A DNA stretch of 64,000 nt from Dastarcus helophoroides (GCA_028583605.1 CM053336.1:26591007-26655006); one strand, 5' to 3'. Counted from the first letter of the stretch, positions 46,986 through 57,841 are shown. The notes: generated by a model from the sequence alone, not told the origin. Numbers and translations: made by a program.

Positions 46986-49900
46986 ACGAGGCGTTAAATT
47001 CCGCGACGCATTCCAAAAGTTTATTGGTTACAATCCATCACGTGATCTGCTGAATTTCTATTGGCTGAATGGATATCATAAAAGCGCGGGTTTCTTAAGA
47101 ACCGTATACCTTCACATTAGGGATGTCGATTCCTTTTTAGAATAATCGATTTTTGGATCGATTCGAATCATGAGCAAAAGTATCGATTCCCGATAAAATT
47201 AGGTGCTGAAAGATCGATTTCCGATTAATCGCCATGTTGGTGAAATTTTTAAACATTTCTAATAAAAAAAATGAATGATAATGATGAATTGACGTAGTTT
47301 AATTTTGAAAGTTTTTTCTTAATATTTATATTTTAATTATTTATTCCTAATTAGAAAAATCCGATACATATTTGTTTTCTGCTTTGTTTTTTATTTAGGC
47401 ATTTTTGTTTTTTTACAAAAATGTAGAAGGGGCATGCGTTTATAAAAATATATTTAGAAATATGAAGTTTAAATTGGAAATTATGAGACTAAAGTGAAAA
47501 TCTTTACTTTATTCTCTAAATTTCGACTTTTTTTAAGGAAATTTCGAGATAAGTCGAAATTTCTTATTCTATGGTTAGGTTAGGCAGATGACAGTTAAGC
47601 CCCACTAACCCTTAGAATATAAGACTATACTCTAAGCACCAACCATTTTACAGTTTAATATTGACACCACTAGGGTACGTTCAGTTCGACTTTTTTGTTA
47701 ACATTTCAAGGTTGAAGTAGAATTTTTGAAAAAAAAAGTCGAAATTTCGAGTTCAAAGTCGACATTTTACAAAGACGTAGAAAGGCATTGATTAAACATT
47801 ATTATATTTAGAAATTTCGACATTTTACAAAAGCGTAAAAAGGACATTGATTAAAAACAAATATTTTTAAAGATTTCAACTTTTTTCTCGAAATTTCGAC
47901 TTTAATGTTGAACTTTCGGATTTAAATTCGAAAATTCGGCTTTAAGCAAATTTTGGTCTTTTTTTTTTAGAAATTTCGAGATTAATATTGAAACTTCGAA
48001 GAAAAAAGTTGAAATTTTGAGTTTTAAATCGAAATTCTGTGATTAAGATCAAAATTTCGAGAAAAAAGTCGGAATTTGAGAAAAAAGTCGAAATTTCGAA
48101 AAAAATAGTCGAAACTTGAGTCATCATAAGTCGCATTTCCAAGAAAAATAAAGTCGAAATTTGAGAAAAGGGTCGAAATTTGTAGAAAAAAAGTCGAAAA
48201 TTTAAGTTTAGTCGAAATTTCGAGAAAAGTGTCAAAAGTTTGATATTAAGGTCAAAATTTCGAGGAAAAAAATCGTTATTTGAGAAAAAGGTCGAAAATT
48301 GAGAAAAAGAAAACGAAATTTGGAGACAAAAGACGAAATTTGACAAAAAGGTAGAGATTTCGACAAAAAAACGAAATTTCGAGAAAAAAGACGAACTTTT
48401 CAGATTAAGGTCGAAATTTCGAGAAAAAAGCCAAAATTTGAGAGAAACGTCGAAATTTCGAGAAAAAGTCGAAATTTTGAAATATTTCGAGAAAAAAGTC
48501 TAAATTTGAAAAAAAAAGTCGAGATTTCAAAAAAAAGTCGAAACTTTGACTTTAAAGTCGAAATTTCCAGAAAAATGTCGCAATTTCGATATTAAGGTCT
48601 AAATTTCGAGAAAAAGTATAAATTGGGGAAAAAAAAGAAATTTCGCGAAAAAGGTCGAAATTTGAAGAGAAAAGACAAAATTTTGAGAAAAAAAGTCGAA
48701 ATTTGAGAAAAAAATCAAAATTTCGAGAAGAAAGTCGAAATTTCGAGCCTAAAATCGAAATTTGAAAAAAAAGTCCAAATTTCTAAAAATAACATTTTTT
48801 TTAATCGATGTCTTTGTAGCATTTCGAAAAAGTTGAAATGTGAAAAAAAACTCGAAATTTTGAATTTAAAGTAGAAATTTCGAAAAAAAATGTCGAAATT
48901 TCGATATTTAAGGGCAAAATTTCGAGAAAAAAATTGAAATTTGAGAAAAACGTCAAAATTTCGAGAAAAAAGTTGAAATTTCTAAAAATAACATTTTTTT
49001 AAATCGATGTCTTTTCTATGCCTTTGTAACATTTCAAAAGAGTTGAAATTTGAAGAAAAAAGTCGAAAATTAAGAAAAAAAGTCGAGATTTTGGGAAAAA
49101 AGTCGAAATTTTGAATCTAAAGTCGAAATTTTGAAAAAAAAATGTCGAAATTTGGATATTAATTGCAAAATTTAGAGAAAAAAGTCGAAATTTGAGAAAA
49201 ACATCAAAATTTTGAAAAAAAAGTCGAAATTTCGAAATATTTCGAGAAAAAAGTCGGAAATTGAGAAAAAAGTCGAGATTTCTAGAAAAAAGTCGAAATT
49301 TCGAGAAAAAAATCGAAATTTGCGAGAAAAGTCGAAAGTTTGAGTCTAAAGTCGAAATTTTGAGAAAAATATCGAAATGTTAATATTAAGGTCAAAATTT
49401 CGAGAAAAAAGTTAAAATTTGAGAAAACATACAAAATTCCGAGAAAAAGGTCGAAATTTCAAGAAAAAATCGATATTTGAGAAAAAAGTTAAAATTTCGA
49501 GAAAAAGTCGAAATTTTGAGAAAAAAAAGTCGAAATTTCAGAAAAAAGTCAAAATTTCGAGCTCAAAACCAAAATTTGAGAATAAAAGTAGAATTTTTTA
49601 ATCGATGTTCTTTCTGCGCCTTTATAATATTTCGAAAAAGTTGAAATTTCCAGAAAAAGTCGAAATTTAAGAAAAAAATTTGAAATGTTGAGAAAAAAAG
49701 TCGAAATTTTGGGTTTAAAGTCGAAATTTTGAGGAAAATGTCGAAATTTTGATATTAGGGTCAAAATTTCGAAGAAAAAGTCAAAATTTCAGGAAAACGT
49801 CGAAATTTTGAGAAAAAATTCGAAATTTGGGAAATAAGTTGAGATTTTGAGAAAAAAGTCGAAATTTCGAGAAAAAAGTCGAAATTTCGAGAAAAAAGTC

Positions 49901-50975
49901 GAAATTTACAAAAATAACATTTTTTTAAATCAATGTTCTTTCTGCGCCTTTGTAACATTTCCAAAAAGTTGAAATTTGAAGAAAAAAGTCGAAAATTAAG
50001 AAAAAAGTCGAGATATTGAGAAAAAACTCGAAATTTTGAATCTAAAGTCGAAATTTTGAAAAAAAAATGTCGAAATTTCGATATTAAGGGCAAAATTTTG
50101 AGAAAAAAGGTCAAAATTTTAGGAAAACGTCGAAATTTTGAGAAAAAATTCGAAATTTGAGAAAAAAGTTGAGATTTCGAAAAAAAAAATCGAAATTTCA
50201 CAAAACAAAGTAGAAATTTCGAGAAAAAAGTCGAAATTTTGAGTTTAAAGTCGAAATTTCGAGAAAAATTCCAAATGTTAAAGTCAAAATCACGAAAAAA
50301 GAGCCGGTATTTGAGAAAAAAGTCGTAAATTGAGAGAAAAAACACGAACTTTTCAAATTAGGGTAGAAATTTCGAGAAAAAGTCTAAATTTTGAAATATT
50401 TCGAGAAAAAAGTCGAAATTTCGGGAAACAAATCGAGTTTCGAGAAAAAAAGTCGAAATTTCGAGGTTAAAAAACGAAATTTCTAAAAACATTTATTTTT
50501 TAAATCGATTTTCTTTCTACGCGTTTGTACCATTTCGAAAAAGTTCAAATTTTTAGAAAAAATTCGAAATTTCCAGAAAAAAAAGTCAAAATTTTGAGAA
50601 AAAAGTGGAAATTTGAGAAAAAAGTCAAAACTTGAAGTAAAAGTTTGAGAAAAAAGTCAAAACTTGAAATAAAGGTTTGAGAAAAAAATCGAAATTTTTA
50701 AATATAACATTTTTTTAAAATCAATGTCCTTTCTGCGCCTTTGTAACATTTCATTAAATTTCAAGTTAAAAATTAAAATTTTTACTTTTTTCTATAAATG
50801 TTGACTTTTTTTCGAAATTTGGGAATTATTGTAAAGTCGATGTAAGACGCAAATATCATGTTTTAAAAATAGCGCGGTTGTCATCTTATGAATCCAACCA
50901 ATGGAAATTCACAAATCACGTGACCAATTTTAACTAATACCTTTTTGGAATGCGTCGCGGTATTTAACGCCTCGT
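46986..50975. mobile_element. Satellite-filled DNA transposon with 8-bp target duplication
   Basis: Ends are ACGAGGCGTTAAATTCCGCG and, inverted, ACGAGGCGTTAAATACCGCG. Imperfect terminal inverted repeats reach at least about 78 bp. The target duplication GTATTTTG (46978-46985 and 50976-50983) is perfect, and the empty site is preserved in the opposite arm of the inverted repeat (53490 region). 8 bp fits hAT- or P-type integration. The interior starts with an ATCGATT-rich nested end (TAGGGATGTCGATTCC, 47118) and a segment homologous to 12130-12787, then 3 kb of satellite. No transposase is present, so it is non-autonomous. Confidence 0.8.
47700..50830. repeat. Well-preserved ~20-bp satellite inside the transposon
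   Basis: Units of GTCGAAATTTCGAGAAAAAA. They are punctuated by a linker (AACATTTTTTTAAATCGATG then TCCTTTCTGCGCCTTTGTAA) at about 48790, 48985, 49595, 49918, 50500 and 50710. The linkers divide the array into larger units of roughly 200-600 bp. Long open frames here are artefacts of the repeat. Confidence 0.85.
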
Positions 50976-51434
50976 GTATTTTGAAATCGTTTGAACTCTT
51001 AAATAATGTGTCACTTCAGCCTTCAGGCAAAAGAAAACCGGTCTTATGACTGGGTTGATGGCAAGTCCGGCATTAGCATTGTTGCTTGAATTAGCCAAAA
51101 TGCTCTTGTTGGAATAAACAAATCGTTGTATTTTTCTTTAACTGAATTCAACTTAAGATTCCTAAAAGAATTTAAAACATATTTAAATATTAGTTAAGAC
51201 AATAAACCAGTGTAAAAAAATTATGTATGCGTAGTTCTTAAAATTTTTGATAAACTTTTTTGTAAATTAATTTAATTGATATAATTAATTTAATCTCGGA
51301 ATTTCGAATTTTTCCTTAAAATTTGTAGTTTATATAAATTCGTTTTTTAGGTTTTTGTTGACTTTGTAATTAATTTTTTTATAAAATTTATTTTAAAACT
51401 TTAAAATCGAGTAATTTTTATACAAATTTGGTTT
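50976..51434. repeat. Left arm, inner part, of the ~690-bp inverted repeat
   Basis: Reverse complement of 53040-53500. Examples are TTGAAATCGTTTGAACTCTT, ATGGCAAGTCCGGCATTAGC and ACAATAAACCAGTGTAAAAA. Divergence is low to moderate with small indels. Confidence 0.85.
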
Positions 51435-51938
51435 TTCTTTTCTTTTTTATTGACTGCTTTGTTTTCGAAATTTAACTTTTTCTTAAAATTCCGGTTTATC
51501 AATTTTTGTTTTTCTTTTCACATTTCCACTTTAATTATGAAATTTGTATTTTCTAGCTATATATAGCTTATTAAAGTACAGATTTTTCATTATGACACAA
51601 CTTTTGGTCATAGATCATAGAAAATCAGCAATAACAATATCATTGCTCAGGCCGAAGTATTATTTGTATTACTATGACCGTTGATTGAATTCAATCAATA
51701 GACTGGTCACATAAAAAAATTATGCATATGCAACAATGCAATTCCCTTTTAGACTGATCAATACACTCGAATTTCTTTTTTAACGTGCAAGACAGTTTAT
51801 TAAGTTAAATTAGTATCCCACATCCCACCACTGTTCATTGCCAAGTAAAGACACCAAGACCCACATGAATAACCGTAATCAAAATAACATGGGCGTGCCC
51901 TATTAACTTAAACTTAACCTAAAAAATAAATAACAACA
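51435..51938. other. 5' flank of the Ly6 gene
   Basis: Satellite-like to about 51560. Then comes unique sequence including a small inverted repeat around GACCGTTGATTGAATTCAAT, and a less AT-biased stretch (51820-51900) just upstream of the start codon that may hold the promoter. No gene is seen. Confidence 0.45.
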
Positions 51939-52499
51939 ATGTGGCCTTTACATATTATTTTATTCAGTTCTATTTTACTTATATTCATTTCACAGGGTAA
52001 GTACGTTCAAAAAAAGTTAAACAAATTCCCAATTGATGTTTTAGCTTTCGCAATTAAATGCTACGACTATCGGTCAGACGCAGACCCAAAATGTTCAGAT
52101 CCTTTTGATAATACAACTTTTGTAATCACGGATTTTAATCAAGCAAAATTAGAATTTCTTCCCGACGTTAAGTTAACCATGTGTCGAAAAATTAGGCAAA
52201 AAGGTGTGCATATCTGGTAATACTACAAATTAAAAATACATGTTTTGTCTTTTTTTATAGTGCATGATGTGTGGAGGTATATAAGAAGTTGTGCATTTTT
52301 GGGAGAACCAGGGATAGGAGGGGATGAAAGATTTTGTTTTATGAGAACGGGCACATACAATATATTTATGGAATATTGTACTTGCAACACGAAGGATGGT
52401 TGCAACAGCTCAGAATCATTATTAGCTTCCCCATTCTTACTTTTTTCTGCACTGACAGCTATTTTAATGACCTGTGTTGTGAGATTGGTAGGAGTATAA
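51939..52499 (+). CDS. Ly6/uPAR-domain, GPI-anchored protein
   Basis: CDS is join(51939..51996, 52045..52203, 52261..52499), 151 aa. Introns are 48 and 57 nt with GT/AG ends. A signal peptide (MWPLHIILFSSILLIFISQ) leads to mature AFAIKCYDYRSDADPKCSDP. The pattern ends with the Ly6 signature YCTCNTKDGCNSS. After that a hydrophobic tail (LLASPFLLFSALTAILMTCV) would be replaced by a GPI anchor. Eight Cys lie in the ectodomain; the usual second Cys of the first CxxC is Tyr. Insect relatives act in septate junctions, ion-channel control and cuticle formation, but I cannot name the orthologue. The gene is intact and sits between the two inverted arms. Confidence 0.88.
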
Positions 52500-52783
52500 C
52501 GTATTAGGTTCTCGAAAGGTGCAATAAGTGCATGTGTCCGTACTTGAACTTCATCAAGATGGCATTTGCATTTTTCTATCAAAGAATCTTAAAAATTGTT
52601 TAAATCAGTTTTTGATATTCCCAGGGAACAATATTTAGACTGATAATGCAAATCATGTTTAGGAGCATTGAACCTGATTTGTCACGGCAATGGGATCAGG
52701 TACATTTTAATGCATGTCGATAATTATTTACCCATTACCCTTATCCCATTGTCGGAAATCTTGTAATTCGGGCGAGGCTGATA
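52500..52783. other. 3' flank of the Ly6 gene
   Basis: No second gene is seen. Includes CAAGATGGCATTTGCATTTT and the GGAACAATATTTAGACTGAT region. A poly(A) signal is not obvious. Confidence 0.4.
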
Positions 52784-53032
52784 TTGGTTCCCAAGAACAG
52801 GGTTTTTCCCTTTTTCCCTGTCATTAAAGTAATCCGTAAAATTAATAATTTATATGACGGGGCAATGATGCAAAGTTTACCATACAAAGAGTTTGAATTT
52901 ATTAAAGTAGATCAATTTCACACGAAAGTTCCAAACATTCAAAATTTAAAAGATGACGACGAAGTAGGTTACACTTGAATGTGATCTGAAATATCCCAAA
53001 GCACTTCACAAACTTCATAGCGATTTACCTTG
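52784..53032 (+). pseudogene. Fragment of protein-primed family B DNA polymerase (Polinton/Maverick type)
   Basis: A 64-codon frame has the NNLYDGAMMQSLPY block. This corresponds to the catalytic-palm D-x-N-N-L-Y-G-W-A-M motif of Polinton/adintovirus-like polymerases, with the Asp before NNLY and the Gly/Trp changed. It goes on to PNIQNLKDDDEVGYT and then breaks at a frameshift/stop near 52975. The family sequence goes on in another frame to about 53032. Only a short piece of the protein remains and nothing else of the element's gene set is visible. It lies inside the inverted arms; Polintons normally have long terminal inverted repeats. Confidence 0.6.
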
Positions 53033-53039
53033 AAGAAAA

Positions 53040-53733
53040 AAAAAACCAAATTTGTATAAAAATTACTCGATTTTCAAGTTTTAAAATAAATTTTATAAAA
53101 AAATAAATCAAAAAGTTAACAAAAACTTAAAAAACGAATTTATATAAACTACAAATTTTAAGGAAAAAGTCGAGATACCGAGATTAAATTATTTATATCA
53201 ATTAAATTAATTTACAAAAAAGTTTATCACAAATTTTAAGAACTACGCATACATAATTTTTTTACACTGGTTTATTGTCTTAACTAATACTTAAATTTGT
53301 TTTAAATTCTTTTAGGAATCTTAAGTTAAATTCAGTTAAAGAAAAATACAACGATTTGTTTATTTCAACAAGAGCCTTTTGGCTAATTCAAGCAACAATG
53401 CTAATGCCGGACTTGCCATCTACCCAGTCATAAAACAGGTTTTCTTTTGCCTGAAGGTTGAAGTGACCCAATATTTAAGAGTTCAAACGATTTCAAAATA
53501 CTACCCCACCAGCCGTTCATCACTGACAGCTGTCGAAACCTGCATTTACCGTGTCCCTCTATTGGTGAAAAGATTAAACAAAAGAATGCAGAGGACCAGG
53601 AATAAGATCAAGTGGACGCAAAGACCATCAATGATTTTGGTGGATGCGTCCTGAAGCAGAGCTCCTGGTCGTCCAAAAATGGCGTACGCTTTTGGTCTAT
53701 TGCTTCCGCCATCTATATTATATTCAATCAACG
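53040..53733. repeat. Right arm of the ~690-bp inverted repeat
   Basis: Uninterrupted partner of 46744-46985 plus 50976-51434. It preserves the empty target (CAAAATAC) of the 46986-50975 insertion. The arm ends at TATTCAATCAACG (53733), beyond which similarity stops. Confidence 0.88.
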
Positions 53734-54046
53734 GTAAAATTATTGCACTTTGGCAGGGGAAAACAGAGTTCTTTACGGTTTTGGTCATTTATCCAAGATC
53801 TACACCACAAATCAAACAATAATTATTTTCTCTTATTGATATGGCCAAGGGCGCCGTGTGATGGGGTGGCAATTTGACTGATTTCTTACCCGGATTTCTT
53901 AAGTTTCACTTCGATGAATACCCTTTTAAATTATGAAACTTTAACAAAACACCTTTTTTTATAGAGTTTAAGACATTTTATTAACTTCGAATTTTCAAGC
54001 CAAATGCTCATCTTTCACTTGGAATATATTGTTCAAAATTTCCAAA
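53734..54046. other. Gene-free spacer
   Basis: Unique-looking sequence (for example ATATGGCCAAGGGCGCCGTG). No gene recognised. Confidence 0.4.
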
Positions 54047-54360
54047 TTTTTAAAAAAATTAGAAATTACTAAACGAATGCAGTAACTTTTGAGAAATAAT
54101 TCCAAATTAAAAAAAAATCGTGAAATTTATTGTTTTAATTTGCAACTCGTTATTAATTAAATATCTTCAATTTGAGGTCAACATTTTAGGGAAAAGAGAA
54201 ATAACAATAATTGCAAATTTAAAGTTAGAATTTAAAGTAAAAAAATCTCAGGTTAAACTTGCTACTTTTTTCCTTCGATTCAAAATTTTATTTTTTTAAA
54301 TTGTTCCCAATAACTCGCGTTTAAATTGGAAAATTCGAGACATTTTTTTAACAAAATGTT
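54047..54360 (+). repeat. Direct duplication, copy 1 (partner 54848-55196)
   Basis: Shared order is TTAGAAATTACTAAAC, AACTCGTTATTA, TCAACATTTTAGGGAAAA, TTTTTTCCTTCGATTCAAAA and GAGACATTTTTTTAACAAAA. AT-rich, non-coding. Confidence 0.75.
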
Positions 54361-54847
54361 TATTATTCTAGTAATTTCAACTTTTTATAGACGTGTGGAA
54401 AATCTCTTTTTATTTTTAAAATCATAACTTTTTCTCAAAATTTCGCATTATAAATTTACAAGTTTATTCTTCTCTTCATATTTCCGCTTTAATCACGAAA
54501 TCGGAACTTTCTAGATATCTTGTACTTTCGAACGAACTTTTAACATTAAAATTGGAAATTTCGGTATTTAAAGTCGTGACCGCTATATTTTTTACTCTTC
54601 AACTTGAAACGTGTCGTGAGCATTTTAAATTTTTTGCTTTTTTACTCTTTTACTTAATATTTTATTTGGTTATGCCGGTTATCTTAATCATTCCATTCCT
54701 ATACCGACCGACTAATTCGCAACAGATCGGGTGCTGTACTGATTCATATTTTTTCACACACGCCCACCTGGCAATTTACAGATTCAGTATGGGACGAAGT
54801 TAAGAAATACCTTAACTTTATAAGAACATAAATAAATCAGAATAATC
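54361..54847. other. Spacer between the two duplicated blocks
   Basis: Contains an 83-codon open frame (54552-54803) with hydrophobic runs (LLFYLIFYLVMPVILIIPFL). No start or homology supports it. Otherwise T-rich repeat-like sequence. Confidence 0.35.
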
Positions 54848-55196
54848 GGGTTAGAAATTAGAAATTACTAAACAAATATAGAAAATTTTAAGAAATAGCT
54901 CCAAATTTATAAAAACTCGCGAAATTTATTATTTTATTTTAAAACTCGTTATTAGTTAAATATTTCCAATTTTAAGTCAACATTTTAGGGAAAAAAGAGA
55001 ACAATTATTGCAAATTTAAAGTTTAAATTTTGGGAATATAAAGCAAAAAAATAAATTTATAAAAAAAACTTTTCAAAATTTCAAGTTGGATTTGCTTCTT
55101 TTTTCCTTCGATTCAAAATTTTATTTTTTTTTAAATTTTTCCCAATAACTCCCTTTAAATTGGAAAATTAGAGACATTTTTTTAACAAAATATCTC
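54848..55196 (+). repeat. Direct duplication, copy 2
   Basis: Diverged copy of 54047-54360 with a 35-bp insertion-like difference. It ends directly before the exon at 55221, so the duplicated block abuts the start of a gene. Confidence 0.75.
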
Positions 55197-55220
55197 TCTG
55201 TGACGCAACTGCCGAGTAGT

Positions 55221-55458
55221 ATGGAAGATGGTTTGCTATCTAATCTTGATAAAAAGTTTGTGGGGGAGATTTTAAAGGCTTCAGATAAACCAGAAAAAGT
55301 GTTGGCGAGGCTGGGGGCCCTCAGTGGTGAAGAGATAGTAATTAATCATAGTGGGTTCACATATACGATTAAGTTACCAGCTGTGGTCAAGTCGAATAAT
55401 TTGGAGAATATTTTTTCAGCTTTATCTTCTGCCTTGGACTTCTGTCAAAATTTATTTG
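55221..55458 (+). CDS. First coding exon of an unrecognised gene
   Basis: ATG 55221 starts MEDGLLSNLDKKFVGEILKA, then GALSGEEIVINHSGFTYTIK and SALSSALDFCQNLF. The exon stops at a good donor (TTTG|GTGAGT) in phase 1. Composition is clearly more coding-like than its flanks and it has no repeat structure. Its phase fits the exon at 57132, which would give an LFEHLIGHLSK join. I do not recognise the protein; it is soluble-looking and mostly helical. The intron of about 1.7 kb is unusually large for this window because it contains a PSAT relic and the ribozyme palindrome. Confidence 0.6.
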
Positions 55459-55961
55459 GTGAGTTTTAATATTTTTATTTATTCTTATTATTTTTTGTTT
55501 TGTTTTCTGTTTAACTTGATTTATCTATGAAAACTGATTTCCATATAAACCCAAAAAAGGGAAATTTATTTTTGAAATTTAAAGAAAAAAATTAAAATAG
55601 TCAGAAAAAGTCAAGATTTTGAGTTGAAGTTTTTAAAAGAAATTGACAACAAAACTGGACATTAAAAAAAAGTCAATGTCAAGTTTGAAGACATAATTTG
55701 CAAAAAATGTTGTTTATTTGGTAGGGCTGGATTCGGTTTTCTATAAGCTTTTCAACGAACCCCCTCACGCCTTATGTTTCCATTTGGGGAAAAAAAGTAG
55801 GGGCAGCTGAGGGTTAGGGATTTGAAGAAAAATTAATTATTCTACAACCCAAAGATGGGAAAAATTAAGATCAGTTAACGTGTTTTGGCTGTTAAAAAAA
55901 ATTAACTCATTCAAAAGATATGAATTTTATTCCGTATTTCTGGCCATCCCTGTAGATGTAC
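55459..55961. other. Intron sequence, no gene
   Basis: AT-rich intron-like sequence with a little satellite (55560-55700). A less AT-rich patch (ACGAACCCCCTCACGCCTTA) lies near 55757. Confidence 0.4.
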
Positions 55962-56307
55962 AATTTTTCATTATCTACTTCTTTTATTGCTCCAAATTGT
56001 CAAAGAAACATAGAATATCAAAACTATTACGTTGTGGTCGGTCTACAGCAAATAATTCCAAGTTATAATAATATCTTTTTTTTAATTTTTAGATCTATTG
56101 AAGGTATAATGGGATCACTTTATAACGCAATCACAAAGTTTTGTGTAATTCATGATAGCTTTTCAACAACCATACGGTCAATAGTGCGAATGAATTTTTT
56201 TGTGTTAAGTACCTTGTTATTTATTTTTATACATATTTTATACTCAGAAGCTGTGTTTAATAAAAATGAATAAAATATAAATCTTGTTTTTCAATTATAT
56301 ACATGTA
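55962..56307 (+). pseudogene. Duplicated last exon of phosphoserine aminotransferase, copy 1
   Basis: Near-identical to 58517-58875. After an acceptor (TTAATTTTTAG) at 56092 it reads RSIEGIMGSLYNAIT, the family's C-terminal RS(V/I)GGIRASxYNA motif with the G-G pair changed. A short deletion relative to copy 2 then shifts the frame. It lies inside the intron of the unknown gene, detached from the other PSAT exons. Confidence 0.65.
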
Positions 56308-56652
56308 AACTTTAGGGGTTTATTTGTTCCTAATAAAAGTCTGTATTTGAGAATAAGGTATAAGCGATTTATCGCGGCGGCTCTTCGGTTCCGGCGTATG
56401 GTCGGTACTGCTGCGCGATACATTCCTGCTGCGTTTCCTGAGCTCGCCCGTCCTGACGTAGCCAAGTTGCCACCACTTGGCAACTATAGAGGGTGTTTAA
56501 GGGGATTCGGCTAACACGGCCATCCTGTAAAGGGCGTCCTCGCACCATAGGTTATTCTTTTTTCTAGAAGTACAAAATTCAAAGGCAGTATTTTTTTGAT
56601 AATCACATTATTATCACGATTACAGTATGTATTTTCTTTTTCCTTTTTTTTT
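56308..56652. other. GC-rich island without recognised gene
   Basis: 56360-56550 is strikingly GC-rich for this window (TATCGCGGCGGCTCTTCGGT, CGTTTCCTGAGCTCGCCCGT). No conserved frame or RNA fold is recognised. It may be a fragment of an inserted element. Confidence 0.4.
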
Positions 56653-56719
56653 GTTTTGACAAATGACCAATTAAATGTTCTGTAATTAAACAGTTAAACG
56701 TGCTTAAAATTAAAAATAT

Positions 56720-56785
56720 GTACAACCGCAACCATAGACTAGTTTCGGCCTTCCTTGGCCTCGTCAGCATGGTACGGTGGTTGTA
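56720..56785 (-). ncRNA. Hammerhead ribozyme, left arm
   Basis: Minus strand: stem I ACCATG with TATGGT, plus an outer helix (CCGT/GCGG with one GU) beyond a bulge. Core CTGACGA, helix II GGCC-AAGGAA-GGCC, then GAAAC, a two-pair helix III (AC/GT, loop TA), and cleavage triplet GTC. Such a short helix III is known in Penelope-associated hammerheads and often works best as a dimer. Confidence 0.7.
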
Positions 56786-57025
56786 TACACTTCCAATTTT
56801 AAAGCCGTTAGTCAGTCGTATAAGTATCCAAGAGAGCAAACCTCCATTGGGTGACTTGTAACTGACTTTTAACTGTTTATTACGCAAACATTTTCGCAAC
56901 ATGCTAATTGAAGCATTACTCTCTGCTGAGATAATAAGCCTTGTATATACGAATATATACCCAATGGAGGTTTGCTCTCTTGGATACTTATACGACTGAC
57001 TAACGGCTTTAAAATTGGAAGTGTA

Positions 57026-57090
57026 TACAACCACCGCACCATGCTGACGAGGCCAAGGAAGGCCGAAACTAGTCTATGGTTGCGGTTGTA
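57026..57090 (+). ncRNA. Hammerhead ribozyme, right arm
   Basis: Plus strand. Core CTGACGA is at 57044-57050, GAAAC at 57065-57069 and GTC at 57072-57074. Helix II is GGCC-AAGGAA-GGCC. Stem I is ACCATG/TATGGT with an outer perfect CCGC/GCGG helix and a further ACAA/TTGT pairing. It lies in the same orientation as the host exon and just upstream of its acceptor, inside the intron. Confidence 0.75.
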
Positions 57091-57131
57091 CATATTTTCA
57101 ATTTTAAGCACGTTTAACTGTTTAATTACAG

Positions 57132-57250
57132 AACATTTAATTGGTCATTTGTCAAAACTAGATGAAAGTAAAGTCACGCCGAGGACGTTTGTGTCTATGT
57201 ATGTTGCGATGCAACCCGTGATACAAGCTTTGCCTCATCTACGTGAACTT
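57132..57250 (+). CDS. Second exon of the unrecognised gene (right limit uncertain)
   Basis: After TTTAATTACAG the frame, entered in phase 1, reads HLIGHLSKLDESKVTPRTFV then SMYVAMQPVIQALPHLREL. This is coding-like and phase-matched to 55221-55458. The 3' limit is unclear: a weak GTGAAC donor lies at about 57241. The frame stays open into simple repeats, which are not protein. Downstream exons are not found in the window, so the gene is probably truncated by the rearrangement. Confidence 0.5.
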
Positions 57251-57336
57251 CGCAATTGCAGTCTAGTTTTCATTAGATTTCAATTGCATCGTAATAAACT
57301 TGTATATATTCGTATATACAAGGCTTATTATCTCAG

Positions 57337-57759
<423 letters not shown>

Positions 57760-57841
57760 CGAGTTAATAAAAGTCGTAATTATTATTCACGGCCCTAGTC
57801 GCTTCCCCTTACAGATTCAATAATTTGGACTGTATTTCCAG

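Larger units (their letters stand above)
56653..57158. mobile_element. 200-bp-arm palindrome with two inverted hammerheads
   Basis: The left arm 56653-56852 and right arm 56959-57158 are almost exact reverse complements around a 106-nt spacer. Each arm carries a hammerhead. The right arm includes the splice acceptor TTTAATTACAG and the first 27 nt of the exon at 57132, so the left arm holds an inverted copy of that exon edge. A 35-nt part of the spacer (56926-56960) recurs inverted at 57302-57336. Architecture suggests a Penelope-like element or an inverted duplication it caused. No target duplication found. Confidence 0.7.

Noticed and set aside
46694..47016. Overlapping open frames conserved in both inverted arms (46.7 and 53.5 kb)
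   Set aside because: Both strands stay open, there is no recognised domain, and conservation is explained by the recent inverted duplication.
54552..54803. Possible membrane protein frame
   Set aside because: No ATG context, splice signal or homology; hydrophobic runs come from T-rich sequence.
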